Below, in pieces: positions 8,446-16,862 of a stretch of 44,649 nucleotides of DNA. The notes under the pieces are model-generated. The model did not search any database. It was not told the DNA's origin and worked only from the letters and a program-made list of their open reading frames with translations. Position numbers and translations under genes: made by a program. Location of the stretch: positions 1 through 44,649 of the forward strand of contig DASXFE010000071.1 in NCBI GenBank assembly GCA_036489765.1, in the 5' to 3' direction. Position 1 is the stretch's first letter; each line of letters opens with the position of its first letter. Source of the DNA: DATARH01 sp036489765 (GTDB lineage Bacteria; Pseudomonadota; Alphaproteobacteria; ATCC43930; CGMCC-115725).

Positions 8446-8460
8446 ATTCACGTTCTGTTC
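8446..8460. promoter_or_regulatory. Candidate LexA (SOS) box upstream of uvrA
   Basis: The plus strand reads ATTC-ACGTTCT-GTTC, one mismatch from GTTC-N7-GTTC with the exact spacer. It is 41 bases before the uvrA start, inside the expected promoter zone. uvrA is a classical SOS gene, and the same kind of site precedes ssb here. Prediction by eye only. Confidence 0.55.
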
Positions 8461-8500
8461 CCCGTGGCAATGGTGCCGGGCGGACGCTAAGTTCAGAGCC

Positions 8501-11371
8501 ATGCAATCCATCCGCATCCGCGGTGCGCGGGAGCACAATCTTAAAAACATCGATGTCGAGCTGCCGCGCGACAGCCTGGTGGTGATCACCGGCCTGTCGG
8601 GGTCGGGGAAGTCGTCGCTTGCCTTCGACACGGTCTATGCCGAGGGTCAGCGGCGGTATGTCGAGAGCCTCAGTGCCTACGCCCGGCAGTTCCTCGAGCT
8701 GATGCAGAAGCCCGACGTCGATTCGATCGAGGGCCTCTCGCCGGCGATCTCGATCGAGCAGAAGACGACGTCGCGCAACCCGCGCTCGACGGTCGGCACG
8801 GTGACCGAGATCTACGACTACATGCGCCTCCTCTGGGCGCGGGTCGGGGTGCCGTATTCGCCGGCGACCGGCCTGCCGATCGTTGCGCAATCCGTGTCGC
8901 AGATGGTCGACCGGGTGCTGGCGATGCCGGAAGGGACACGGCTCTATCTGCTCGCCCCGATCGCCCGCGGCCGCAAGGGCGAGTACAAGAAAGAGCTCGC
9001 CGACCTCCGGAAGCGCGGGTTCCAGCGAGTCAAGGTCGACGGCAAGATGCTGGAGATCGACGAGGTCCCGGCCCTCAACAAAAACCTGAAGCACGATATC
9101 GAGGTCGTCGTCGACCGGCTCGTCGTGAATGCGGAGCTCGGCAACCGCCTCGCCGATTCGTTCGAAACGGCGCTCGGCCTCGCCGACGGTCTGGCGATCG
9201 CGGAAAACGCCGATTCGGCCGAACGCACGATCTTCTCGGCGAAATTCGCCTGCCCCGTCTCCGGATTTACGATCCCCGAGATCGAGCCGCGCCTCTTCTC
9301 GTTCAACAACCCGTTCGGCGCCTGCCCCGCCTGCGACGGGCTCGGCACCAAGCTCTATTTCGATCCCGACCTGACCGTCCACGACGACAGCCGCAGCCTC
9401 CATACCGGCGCGGTCAGCCCGTGGTCGCATTCGTCATCGCCCTACTACGCGCAGACGCTCGAAAGCCTCGCCCGGCATTTCAAGCAGAGCATGCACACGC
9501 CGTGGCGCGACCTGCCCGAAAAGATGCGGCACACGATCCTCTACGGGTCCGTGAGCGAGCCGGTCAAGATGACCTACGACGACGGCCTCCGTCAGTATTC
9601 GACCGACCGGCCGTTCGAGGGCGTCCTGCCCAACATGGAGCGGCGGTTCCGCGAGACCGACAGCGCCTGGGTGCGCGAGGAGCTCGGCCGCTACCAGGCC
9701 GCCAAGACCTGCGAGGTTTGCGGCGGCGACCGCCTCAAGCCCGAAGCTCTCGCGGTCAAGATTGCCGGCAGGCACATCAGCGAGGCCGCCGCTTTATCCA
9801 TCCTCGCCGCGGTCGACTGGTTTGCCGGGGTCGACGCGACGCTGACGCCGAGCCAGCAGGAAATCGCCGCCCGTATCCTCAAGGAGATCAACGAGCGGCT
9901 CGGGTTTCTCAAAAATGTCGGGCTCGAATACCTGACCCTGATGCGCGCGTCGGGCACACTGTCGGGCGGCGAGAGCCAGCGCATCCGCCTCGCCTCGCAG
10001 ATCGGCTCGGGCCTCACCGGCGTCCTCTACGTGCTCGACGAACCGTCGATCGGATTACACCAGCGCGACAACGCCCGGCTGCTCGCGACCTTGCGGCGCC
10101 TGCGCGACCTCGGCAACACGGTCATCGTCGTCGAGCATGATGAGGAGGCGATCCGCACCGCCGACTACCTCGTCGACATGGGCCCCGGCGCCGGCGTCCA
10201 TGGCGGCCATCTCGTCGCCGAGGGCACCCCCGACCAGGTCATGCAGTCGCCGGAAAGCATCACCGGCCAGTACCTGACCGGGACCAAGCAGATCCCGATC
10301 CCGCCGACCCGCCGGCGCGGCCACCAGCGGCAGATCCTCAGGCTCGTCGGCGCGCGCGGCAACAACCTCAAGGACATCACGACGGAAATCCCGCTCGGGA
10401 CCTTCTGCGCGGTCAGCGGCGTGTCGGGCGGCGGCAAGTCGACCCTGATCATCGAGACGCTCTACAAGGCGCTCGCCAAGCGGCTCAACAACGCCCGCGA
10501 GGCCCCGGCCGCGTTCGAGCGCCTCGAAGGCGCCGAGTTCCTCGACAAAATCGTCGATATCGACCAGTCGCCGATCGGCCGCACCCCGCGCTCGAACCCG
10601 GCGACCTATACCGGCTGCTTCACCCCGATCCGCGACTGGTTCGCCGGGTTGCCCGAGGCGAAGGCGCGCGGCTACCAGCCCGGGCGGTTCTCGTTCAACG
10701 TCAAGGGCGGGCGCTGCGAGGCGTGCCAGGGCGACGGCGTCATCAAGATCGAGATGCACTTCCTGCCCGACGTCTATGTCCAGTGCGACGTGTGCCACGG
10801 CAAGCGCTACAACCGCGAAACCCTTGAAGTGCTGTTCCGCGGCAAGTCGATCGCCGATGTGCTCGACATGACCGTAGACGAGGGCTGCGACTTCTTCCGT
10901 GCGGTGCCGGCGATCCGCGACAAGCTGTTGACCCTGCAAAAGGTCGGGCTCGGCTACATCCATGTCGGCCAGCCTGCGACGACCCTGTCGGGCGGCGAGG
11001 CGCAGCGGGTCAAATTGTCGAAGGAACTGTCGCGCCGCGCCACCGGCCGCACCCTCTACATCCTCGACGAACCGACGACCGGCCTCCATTTCGAGGACGT
11101 GCGCAAGCTGCTCGAGGTGCTGCACACCCTCGTCGACAGCGGCAACACCGTTCTCGTCATCGAACACAACCTCGAAGTCATCAAGACCGCCGACTGGGTC
11201 ATCGACCTCGGCCCCGAAGGCGGCGACGGCGGCGGCGAAATCGTCGCCACCGGCACCCCCGAGGACGTGGCCACCGTCGCCGCCAGCCACACCGGTGTCT
11301 ATCTCCGGCCCTACCTCAAAGCCCGCCTGCCCGCGCCAAAGCGCCGGGCCGCCAGCGCGGCGGCGGAATAG
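8501..11371 (+). CDS. uvrA: Excinuclease ABC subunit UvrA
   Basis: UvrA is the damage-sensing ABC ATPase of nucleotide excision repair; it loads UvrB onto lesions. The 956-residue product, from ATG 8501 (MQSIRIRGAREHNLKNI), has the family's length. The first Walker A is GLSGSGKSS (31-39), and the second is in VSGVSGGGKSTLI. Both LSGGE signature motifs are present, each followed by a LDEP Walker B. Zinc modules are visible as CPAC/CEVCGG in the first half and CEACQGDG/CDVCHGKR in the second. A longer frame reaches back to 8228, but it crosses the repeat and adds no conserved sequence. A near-consensus SOS box lies 41 bases upstream. Remnants of a nucleotidyltransferase/HEPN pair follow. Confidence 0.98.
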   Translation: MQSIRIRGAREHNLKNIDVELPRDSLVVITGLSGSGKSSLAFDTVYAEGQRRYVESLSAYARQFLELMQKPDVDSIEGLSPAISIEQKTTSRNPRSTVGTVTEIYDYMRLLWARVGVPYSPATGLPIVAQSVSQMVDRVLAMPEGTRLYLLAPIARGRKGEYKKELADLRKRGFQRVKVDGKMLEIDEVPALNKNLKHDIEVVVDRLVVNAELGNRLADSFETALGLADGLAIAENADSAERTIFSAKFACPVSGFTIPEIEPRLFSFNNPFGACPACDGLGTKLYFDPDLTVHDDSRSLHTGAVSPWSHSSSPYYAQTLESLARHFKQSMHTPWRDLPEKMRHTILYGSVSEPVKMTYDDGLRQYSTDRPFEGVLPNMERRFRETDSAWVREELGRYQAAKTCEVCGGDRLKPEALAVKIAGRHISEAAALSILAAVDWFAGVDATLTPSQQEIAARILKEINERLGFLKNVGLEYLTLMRASGTLSGGESQRIRLASQIGSGLTGVLYVLDEPSIGLHQRDNARLLATLRRLRDLGNTVIVVEHDEEAIRTADYLVDMGPGAGVHGGHLVAEGTPDQVMQSPESITGQYLTGTKQIPIPPTRRRGHQRQILRLVGARGNNLKDITTEIPLGTFCAVSGVSGGGKSTLIIETLYKALAKRLNNAREAPAAFERLEGAEFLDKIVDIDQSPIGRTPRSNPATYTGCFTPIRDWFAGLPEAKARGYQPGRFSFNVKGGRCEACQGDGVIKIEMHFLPDVYVQCDVCHGKRYNRETLEVLFRGKSIADVLDMTVDEGCDFFRAVPAIRDKLLTLQKVGLGYIHVGQPATTLSGGEAQRVKLSKELSRRATGRTLYILDEPTTGLHFEDVRKLLEVLHTLVDSGNTVLVIEHNLEVIKTADWVIDLGPEGGDGGGEIVATGTPEDVATVAASHTGVYLRPYLKARLPAPKRRAASAAAE

Positions 11372-11396
11372 CGATGCGCCGTTCGCGAACGGGCGA

Positions 11397-11582
11397 TTGA
11401 AGAGCTTCGGCGCAGTGGGTATCCGGCCTAGCGATCTGCTCCCCGCGGGATTTTCCGGCGAACTCGAAGCCGACATTGAAGAAAGCAGCATCCCCTACGA
11501 TGTCGATCTCGCAGGTTTGCGGACGGCCACCCGGAATTTTCTCGAAGCCGTTAGGCGGGAGGGAATTCCGTGGCGCAGCTGA
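11397..11582 (+). pseudogene. Nucleotidyltransferase (MNT type) remnant
   Basis: This frame ends in YDVDLAGLRTATRNFLEAV and REGIPWRS. These match the C-terminal end of small MNT nucleotidyltransferases, where a Pro-Tyr-x-x-Asp-Leu strand is followed by a helix ending I-x-x-x-G-x-x-W. The front half is compressed: LKSFGAVGIRPSDL looks like the GSRARG...SDIDL active-site region with the second part lost. No good start codon or full catalytic motif remains (nearest candidate TTG 11397). It lies just after uvrA and overlaps by 13 bases the partner fragment at 11570. I read it as a decayed HI0073/MntA-type gene; very distant small homologues cannot be excluded. Confidence 0.55.
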
Positions 11583-11689
11583 CCGAAAGACTTGCGGAGG
11601 CCGAAGCGGCCTTAGCCACGCTTGAGGCGCACGCCGCTCTACTTCGCCGCGGGCTCGGCGCGATAAAGCAGCCAGCCGCCGATTGCTAA
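11570..11689 (+). pseudogene. HI0074/HEPN-like partner, N-terminal remnant
   Basis: From GTG 11570 a 39-codon frame encodes an amphipathic helix (LTERLAEAEAALATLEAHAA) and stops at 11689. In intact MNT/HEPN two-gene modules the second gene begins with such a helix (RLxxAxxALxxLE) and continues to about 130 residues, so this is probably the stump of that partner. The four-helix HEPN core and any RX4-6H motif are missing. The start overlaps the end of the preceding remnant by 13 bases, preserving the original translational coupling. Being so short, it could be a chance frame. Confidence 0.4.
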
Positions 11690-11762
11690 AGGACTGAAAC
11701 ATCTCTGTCGCAAACGGCTGATAGATGATCAGCAGAACCTCTCCTCAACCGGAAATTTCCTA

Positions 11763-13583
11763 ATGCGCCTCGTTTTCTCCGCCTTTGGCGCCATCATGCT
11801 GCTGGCCGCCCCGGCATTTGCGGCGCAGCCGCACAACCTGATCCTCTTCGTCCCCGATGGCCTTAGGGCGCTGATGGTGACGCCGGAGAACGCGCCGGTA
11901 ATGGCCGCGTTGCGGGATCAGGGGGTCGACTTTACCAACCCCCATTCGCTGTTCCCGACCTTTACGACCGCGAACGCGTCGGCGATGGCGACCGGGCATT
12001 ATCTGGGCGACACCGGCGATTTCAGCAATACGATCTATACCGGCTTCCCGGTACCCGGCGCCGGGGCGAGCCTAACGCCGTTTCTCGAAAGCGATCCCGT
12101 GCTCGGCGATGTCGACGAGCATTTCGAGGGTGACTACCTCGATGAGGTGACGATCCTCAAGGCGGCGCGGGCAAAGGGATTTTCGACCGCGACGGTCGGT
12201 AAGCTCGGCCCGTCGCTGATCTTTGACCACACCGACCGCACCGGCGGGCCGACCATCGTCATCGACGATTCGACCGGCTCGCCCAACGGCATCCCGCTAT
12301 CCGGCGAGATGCAGAAGGCACTGACCGTCGCCGGCCTGCCGCTCGCCACACCATCGCGCGGGGCCAATGGCGATTCGGGCGACTTCAAGAAGCCCGGCAC
12401 GACCGTCGCCAACGCCGTCCAGCAAGACTATTTCGCCGCCGCCGTCACCAAGGCCATGCTGCCGATGTTCAAGGAGCGCGGCAAGCCGTTCGTGCTGGTG
12501 TTCTGGTCCCGAGACCCAGATGGTAGTCAGCATAATCAAGGGGATAGCCTCAATCAGCTAAGCCCCGGCATCAATGGCCCGACATCGCTCGCGGGGATCA
12601 GGAACGCCGATACGGACCTCGGCCGCCTCCGCGGCGCGCTGAAGGAGCTGGGTCTCACAGATACCACCGACATCGTCGTCAGCGCCGATCACGGCTTCTC
12701 GACGATCTCGAAGGGCAGCAAGACCAGCGAGGCCGCCAAGGCGAGCTATGCCGACGTGCCGCCCGGCTTTCTGCCGCCTGGGTTCGTTGCACTCGATCTC
12801 GCCAAGGCGACCGGCCTGCCGCTGCTCGACCCGGACAATAAGAACGCCCCGGTCGCGGCCGGCACCTATCCCAAATTCGGAAACGGCCTGATCGGCCCCG
12901 ACCCTGCGAAGCCGCAGGTCGTCGTTGCCGCGAATGGCGGCTCGGACCTCGTCTATTTCCCGGGCAAGGACATCGCGCTGGTGCGCAAGGTCGTCGCCGC
13001 GCTAGAGGCCGAAGATTACGTCAGCGGCCTCTTCGTTGAGGACGCGCTCGGACATTTCCCCGGCACGCTGACCCTGACCAGCGTCAATCTGCGCGGCTCC
13101 GCAGTCACGCCGATGCCGGCGATCGCGGTCAATTTCCGCACCTGGGCCGGAGATTGCCCGCAACAGGTGACCTGCGAGATCGAGATCGCCGACACCCGGC
13201 TCCAGCAGGGCCAGGGCATGCATGGCAGTTTCGGGCGCGGCGACACGATGAATTTCCAGGCCGCTATCGGCCCGGACTTCAAGTCGGGCTTCAAGGATTC
13301 GGCACCATCGAGCAACGCCGATATCGGCAAGACCGTCGCGCAGATTCTCGGGCTCAAGATCCCGAACAAGGGCAAGCTCGTCGGCCGCGTGCTCAGCGAG
13401 GCGATGCCCGGCGGCAAGCTGCCGCAATCCTTTGCACGCTCGATCAAATCGGATGACGGCGTCGACAAGTTCTCGACCCAGCTCGATTTCCAGGTCGTCG
13501 GCGGGACCCGCTACTTCGACGCCGCCGGCACCCCCGGCCGCACGTTCGGCCTCACCGGCAAGGCCGGACCAGTGACGCAGTAA
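11763..13583 (+). CDS. Exported NPP-type phosphodiesterase/alkaline phosphatase superfamily protein
   Basis: The 606-residue precursor starts with a signal peptide (MRLVFSAFGAIMLLAAPAFA), so it acts in the periplasm or outside. It is an alkaline-phosphatase-superfamily enzyme of the nucleotide pyrophosphatase/phosphodiesterase (NPP) type. Asp32 in FVPDG and the probable nucleophile Thr68 in PTFTTAN form one metal site with the ADHG motif (VSADHGFSTIS, about residues 302-312). DPDGSQH supplies the second Asp and His, and GMHGSF near the C-terminus the last His. It should hydrolyse phosphodiesters such as nucleotides or phosphonate esters with two zinc ions. The neighbours (a decayed MNT/HEPN pair upstream, trmFO downstream) give no pathway clue; it looks monocistronic. 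Confidence 0.85.
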   Translation: MRLVFSAFGAIMLLAAPAFAAQPHNLILFVPDGLRALMVTPENAPVMAALRDQGVDFTNPHSLFPTFTTANASAMATGHYLGDTGDFSNTIYTGFPVPGAGASLTPFLESDPVLGDVDEHFEGDYLDEVTILKAARAKGFSTATVGKLGPSLIFDHTDRTGGPTIVIDDSTGSPNGIPLSGEMQKALTVAGLPLATPSRGANGDSGDFKKPGTTVANAVQQDYFAAAVTKAMLPMFKERGKPFVLVFWSRDPDGSQHNQGDSLNQLSPGINGPTSLAGIRNADTDLGRLRGALKELGLTDTTDIVVSADHGFSTISKGSKTSEAAKASYADVPPGFLPPGFVALDLAKATGLPLLDPDNKNAPVAAGTYPKFGNGLIGPDPAKPQVVVAANGGSDLVYFPGKDIALVRKVVAALEAEDYVSGLFVEDALGHFPGTLTLTSVNLRGSAVTPMPAIAVNFRTWAGDCPQQVTCEIEIADTRLQQGQGMHGSFGRGDTMNFQAAIGPDFKSGFKDSAPSSNADIGKTVAQILGLKIPNKGKLVGRVLSEAMPGGKLPQSFARSIKSDDGVDKFSTQLDFQVVGGTRYFDAAGTPGRTFGLTGKAGPVTQ

Positions 13584-13610
13584 TCGGGCGGCACGCCTTC
13601 CATCTTGCTG

Positions 13611-13695
13611 TCATTGCGAGAAGCCGTAGGCGACGCGGCAGTCCCCACCGGGGTGCACACCTGGATGGGGATTGCGTCGCTCCGCTCGCAATGAC
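13611..13695. repeat. Palindromic repeat (TCATTGCGAG family), copy 1
   Basis: The arms GTCATTGCGAG (about 13611-13621) and CTCGCAATGAC (about 13685-13695) are perfect complements. They enclose an imperfect stem with GACGCGGCAGTCCCC and GGGGATTGCGTCG. It fills the gap between the phosphodiesterase gene and trmFO. A second copy with the same 11-base arms is at 22450-22535. Confidence 0.75.
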
Positions 13696-13743
13696 GGACA
13701 ATCGCGCATTGCCTGTGACGGCCGGTTGGGGTTCAACTGCCCA

Positions 13744-15066
13744 ATGCGCGACATACACGTTATCGGCGGCGGGCTCGCCGGGTGCGAGGCGGCGTGGCAG
13801 GTCGCCCGGGCCGGCGTGCCGGTCGTGCTGCACGAGATGCGCCCGGTGCGGGGGACCGAGGCGCATCTCGGCGACGGACTCGCCGAGCTCGTCTGCTCGA
13901 ACTCGTTCCGCTCCGACGACAGCACGCGCAACGCGGTCGGCGTGCTGCATGAGGAGATGCGGCGCTGCGGTTCGCTGATCCTCGCCGCCGCCGACCGCTG
14001 CAAGCTCCCCGCCGGCGGAGCGCTCGCGGTCGACCGGCACGAGTTTTCCGCCGCGGTCGAGGCCGCGCTCGCCGAACACCCGCTCGTGGAGATCCGGCGC
14101 GAGGAGATCGCCGGCCTCCCCCCGGCCCAATGGGACGAGGTCATCGTCGCCACCGGCCCCCTCACCTCGCCCGCGCTGGCCGACGCGGTCGCCGCGGTGA
14201 CCGGCGCCGAGGCGCTCGCTTTTTTCGATGCGATCGCGCCGATCGTCCACCGCGACACGATCGATTTCGAGGTCGCGTGGATGCAGTCGCGCTACGACAA
14301 GGGCGACGGCGCCGATTACATCAACCTGCCGCTCGACCGCGAGACCTATGCCGCGTTCGTCGCCGACCTCCTCGACGGCGCAAAGACCGAATTCCACGAA
14401 TGGGAAAAATCGACACCCTATTTCGACGGCTGCCTGCCGATCGAGGTGATGGCGGCGCGCGGGCCCGACACCCTGCGCTGGGGGCCGATGAAACCGGTCG
14501 GCCTGCGCGATCCGCGCACCGGCCGCCGACCGCACGCGGTCGTCCAGCTCCGCCAGGACAACACGCTCGGGACGCTCTACAACATGGTCGGGTTCCAGAC
14601 CAAATTGCGGCACGGCGAGCAGACCCGCGTCTTCCGCCGCATCCCCGGCCTCGAACGCGCCGAGTTCGCGCGGCTCGGCGGGCTTCACCGCAACACCTTC
14701 ATCAACAGCCCAAAGCTGCTCGACCACGAATTGCGCCTGAAAGCCGAGCCGCGCCTGCGCTTCGCCGGTCAGATCACCGGGGTCGAAGGCTATATCGAGA
14801 GCGCCGCGATCGGCCTCCTCGCCGGCCGCTTCGCCGCGGCCGAGCGGCTCGGCACCCCGGTCCCGCCCCCACCCGCGACGACCGCGCTGGGCGCCCTGCT
14901 GGCTCACATCACCGGCGGCGGCGACGCCAAGAGCTTCCAGCCGATGAACGTCAATTTCGGCCTCTTCCCCCCGCTCTCGCCCGATCCCGGAAAGCACGCG
15001 GACCGGAAGCCGCTGTATTCCGGCCGGGCGCTGGCGGATTTGGGGGATTGGCTCGCTCGGAAATAG
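13744..15066 (+). CDS. trmFO: tRNA (uracil-54-C5)-methyltransferase, folate-dependent TrmFO
   Basis: TrmFO makes ribothymidine at tRNA position 54 with methylene-tetrahydrofolate and FAD. ATG 13744 (MRDIHVIGGGLAGCEAAWQ) puts the GGGLAG dinucleotide motif at residues 8-13 and gives 440 residues, the family length. Family landmarks are CSNSFRSDD, the LHEEMRRCGSLIL helix, the RQDN/GFQTKL region, and GALLAHIT with FQPMNVNFGLFPPL near the end. A longer frame back to 13672 reads through the repeat and is not used. The gene is flanked by palindromic repeats on both sides, and the hydroxylase gene downstream is unrelated in function. Confidence 0.96.
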   Translation: MRDIHVIGGGLAGCEAAWQVARAGVPVVLHEMRPVRGTEAHLGDGLAELVCSNSFRSDDSTRNAVGVLHEEMRRCGSLILAAADRCKLPAGGALAVDRHEFSAAVEAALAEHPLVEIRREEIAGLPPAQWDEVIVATGPLTSPALADAVAAVTGAEALAFFDAIAPIVHRDTIDFEVAWMQSRYDKGDGADYINLPLDRETYAAFVADLLDGAKTEFHEWEKSTPYFDGCLPIEVMAARGPDTLRWGPMKPVGLRDPRTGRRPHAVVQLRQDNTLGTLYNMVGFQTKLRHGEQTRVFRRIPGLERAEFARLGGLHRNTFINSPKLLDHELRLKAEPRLRFAGQITGVEGYIESAAIGLLAGRFAAAERLGTPVPPPPATTALGALLAHITGGGDAKSFQPMNVNFGLFPPLSPDPGKHADRKPLYSGRALADLGDWLARK

Positions 15067-15115
15067 ACGACACATTGCCCTCACCCTCCCCTCGCCCCGC
15101 GACGGGTCCCTCGTT

Positions 15116-15172
15116 CTCCCGCAGGGCGGGCGAGGGGTAAACTCTCGAACCCCCTCGCCCGCCCTGCGGGAG
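15116..15172. repeat. Long perfect inverted repeat after trmFO
   Basis: Arms at 15116-15136 and 15152-15172 are perfectly complementary over 21 bases (CTCCCGCAGGGCGGGCG... against its complement) with a 15-base loop. The pair is embedded in a longer repetitive block (15072-15215) that ends in CTCGCGAAGCGAG, itself a palindrome. It lies between the trmFO stop and the start of the next gene. No T-run follows, so it is a repeat element that may also block exonucleases or polymerase. Confidence 0.75.
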
Positions 15173-15225
15173 AGGGTGGCTCGCGAAGCGAGACGGGTGC
15201 GGGCCGACCGTAGCGAGGACCATGA

Positions 15226-16677
15226 ATGCCGATCCGCACCGGCCAGCAATTTCTCGAAGCCATGCGCGACGACCGCCAGATCTTCATGGATGGCGAGCGC
15301 GTCAAGGATGTGACGACCGACCTGCGCTTTGCCGGTGCGGCAAGGACGATGGCCGAGCTGTACGATATGCAGCACGAGCCCGAACGCATCGACGCCATGA
15401 CGTTTACCTCGCCAACGAGCGGCGAACGGGTCGGCCTCTCCTTCATAGAGCCGAAGACCGTCGACGATCTGTTGCGCCGCCGCGCGATGGTCAAGACCTG
15501 GATGGACGCGACCTGCGGCATGTTCGGCCGCAGCCCCGATTTCATGAACATCATGCTGACGGGGCTGGCCGCTGCCGGCCCGGTCTTCGGCAAGTTTGAA
15601 CAAAACATCCGCGCCTATCACACGCAGGTGCGCGAAGCCGACCTGGCGATGACCCATACGCTCCTCAACCCCCAGGTCGACCGCTCGCGCCCGGTCGAGC
15701 AGCAGGAAAAGGACGTCGCCGCCAAGATCGTCCGCGAGACCGATGCCGGCATCGTCATCCGGGGTGCGCGGATGGTGTCGACGCTATGCGCCTATTCCGA
15801 CGAGCTCCTGGTGATGCCGTCGACGTTTCTCGCCAACAACGCCGACGCCGCGCCCTACGCGTTCGGCTTCGGCATCCGGATCTCAACGCCGGGGCTCCGC
15901 TTCATCTGCCGGCCGACGGTCGCGCACCAGCAGGCGGCATCGGTGATGGACTACCCGTTGTCTTCGCGGCTCGACGAGCAGGACGCGATGGCGGTCTTCG
16001 ACAACGTGCTCGTGCCGTGGGAGCGCGTGTTCATCCACCGCGACCCCGAGCTGTGCAACGGCCTCTTCAACAGCACCGGCGCCATGTCGCAGGTCATGCA
16101 CCAGACCGCGACCAAGAACCTCGCCAAGTCCGAGTTCATGATGGCGCTCGGCTTCGCGATCGCGAAATCGACCAATATCGACCAGCACCTGCACGTCCAG
16201 GGCCTGCTTTCCGAGCTGATCCAGACCACGGAATTCATGCGCTCGTGCATCCGAGCCAGCGAGGCCGACGCCGCACTCGGCCCGTCCGGGCTGATGACGC
16301 CGGCGACGATGCCGCTGTGGACCGTGCGGATGATGTTCCCGAAGATGTTCATCCGCGGCTGCGAGATCATCCAGATCCTCGGCGCCGGCGGCCTCGTCTC
16401 GGTGCCGAGCTATGCCGAGTTCGCGGGCCCCGTCGCGGCCGACGTGCACTCCTTCGCCCAAGCCGCCAACGCGGACGCGCCGACGCGGGTCAAGCTCTTC
16501 CGCCTCGCCTACGACACCGCGGTGTCATCCTTCTCGGGCCGCCAGCAGCTCTACGAGCGCTATTATTCCGGCGACCCTGTCCGCCTTGCCGGCGCCTGGT
16601 ACGCGATGTACGACAGGGCCCCGCACATCAGCCGCATCCACGCGATGCTGGACGAGATCGAGCGGAAATATTCGTAG
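15226..16677 (+). CDS. 4-hydroxyphenylacetate 3-hydroxylase family (HpaB-like) monooxygenase
   Basis: This 483-residue protein belongs to the reduced-flavin-dependent HpaB family, which ortho-hydroxylates phenols or related acids. Diagnostic stretches are NIRAYHTQVREADLAMTH around residues 125-142, which carries the Arg, Tyr and His positions of the active site. LLNPQVDRSRP follows, then the PWERVF substrate/flavin segment near residue 264. The start at 15226 follows GAGGA by a few bases. HpaB proteins need a separate flavin reductase (HpaC); none is nearby, so reduced flavin must come from elsewhere. Relatives also include pyrrole-2-carboxylate and 4-nitrophenol hydroxylases and non-oxygenase members, so the substrate is open. 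A luciferase-like monooxygenase converges from the other strand. Confidence 0.88.
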   Translation: MPIRTGQQFLEAMRDDRQIFMDGERVKDVTTDLRFAGAARTMAELYDMQHEPERIDAMTFTSPTSGERVGLSFIEPKTVDDLLRRRAMVKTWMDATCGMFGRSPDFMNIMLTGLAAAGPVFGKFEQNIRAYHTQVREADLAMTHTLLNPQVDRSRPVEQQEKDVAAKIVRETDAGIVIRGARMVSTLCAYSDELLVMPSTFLANNADAAPYAFGFGIRISTPGLRFICRPTVAHQQAASVMDYPLSSRLDEQDAMAVFDNVLVPWERVFIHRDPELCNGLFNSTGAMSQVMHQTATKNLAKSEFMMALGFAIAKSTNIDQHLHVQGLLSELIQTTEFMRSCIRASEADAALGPSGLMTPATMPLWTVRMMFPKMFIRGCEIIQILGAGGLVSVPSYAEFAGPVAADVHSFAQAANADAPTRVKLFRLAYDTAVSSFSGRQQLYERYYSGDPVRLAGAWYAMYDRAPHISRIHAMLDEIERKYS

Positions 16678-16682
16678 GGCTG

Positions 16683-16741
16683 AAAAGCGCAGCGCATTTT
16701 GCGGACCCACCATCGATGATCGCGGAATGCGCTTCGCTTTT
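16683..16741. repeat. Inverted repeat between convergent monooxygenase genes
   Basis: AAAAGCGCAGCGCATT (16683-16698) and AATGCGCTTCGCTTTT (16726-16741) pair over 16 bases with one mismatch. It lies six bases after the HpaB-like stop in the 185-base convergent gap. The A/T-ended stem could work as a bidirectional terminator; the core GCGAAGCGCATT is a commonly dispersed palindrome. Confidence 0.6.
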
Positions 16742-16862
16742 CCGCCCTATGGTCCCAAAGCGCTCGCGGGCGCGAACGATTCGAGATGGTAATGGAAACG
16801 GGATGCGTCAGCCGCAAAGCCGATCAGCTTCGTAAGCTCGCAGGTTTGGTCCTCGGTCTAGT

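Noticed and set aside
8228..8500. An N-terminal extension of UvrA reaching 8228.
   Set aside because: It would run through the palindromic repeat and the SOS box and adds nothing conserved; UvrA starts at the ATG before QSIRIRGAREHNLKNI.
13611..15215. A CRISPR array, because of repeated palindromes near trmFO.
   Set aside because: The repeats are different families, not regularly spaced, and no spacers or cas genes exist.
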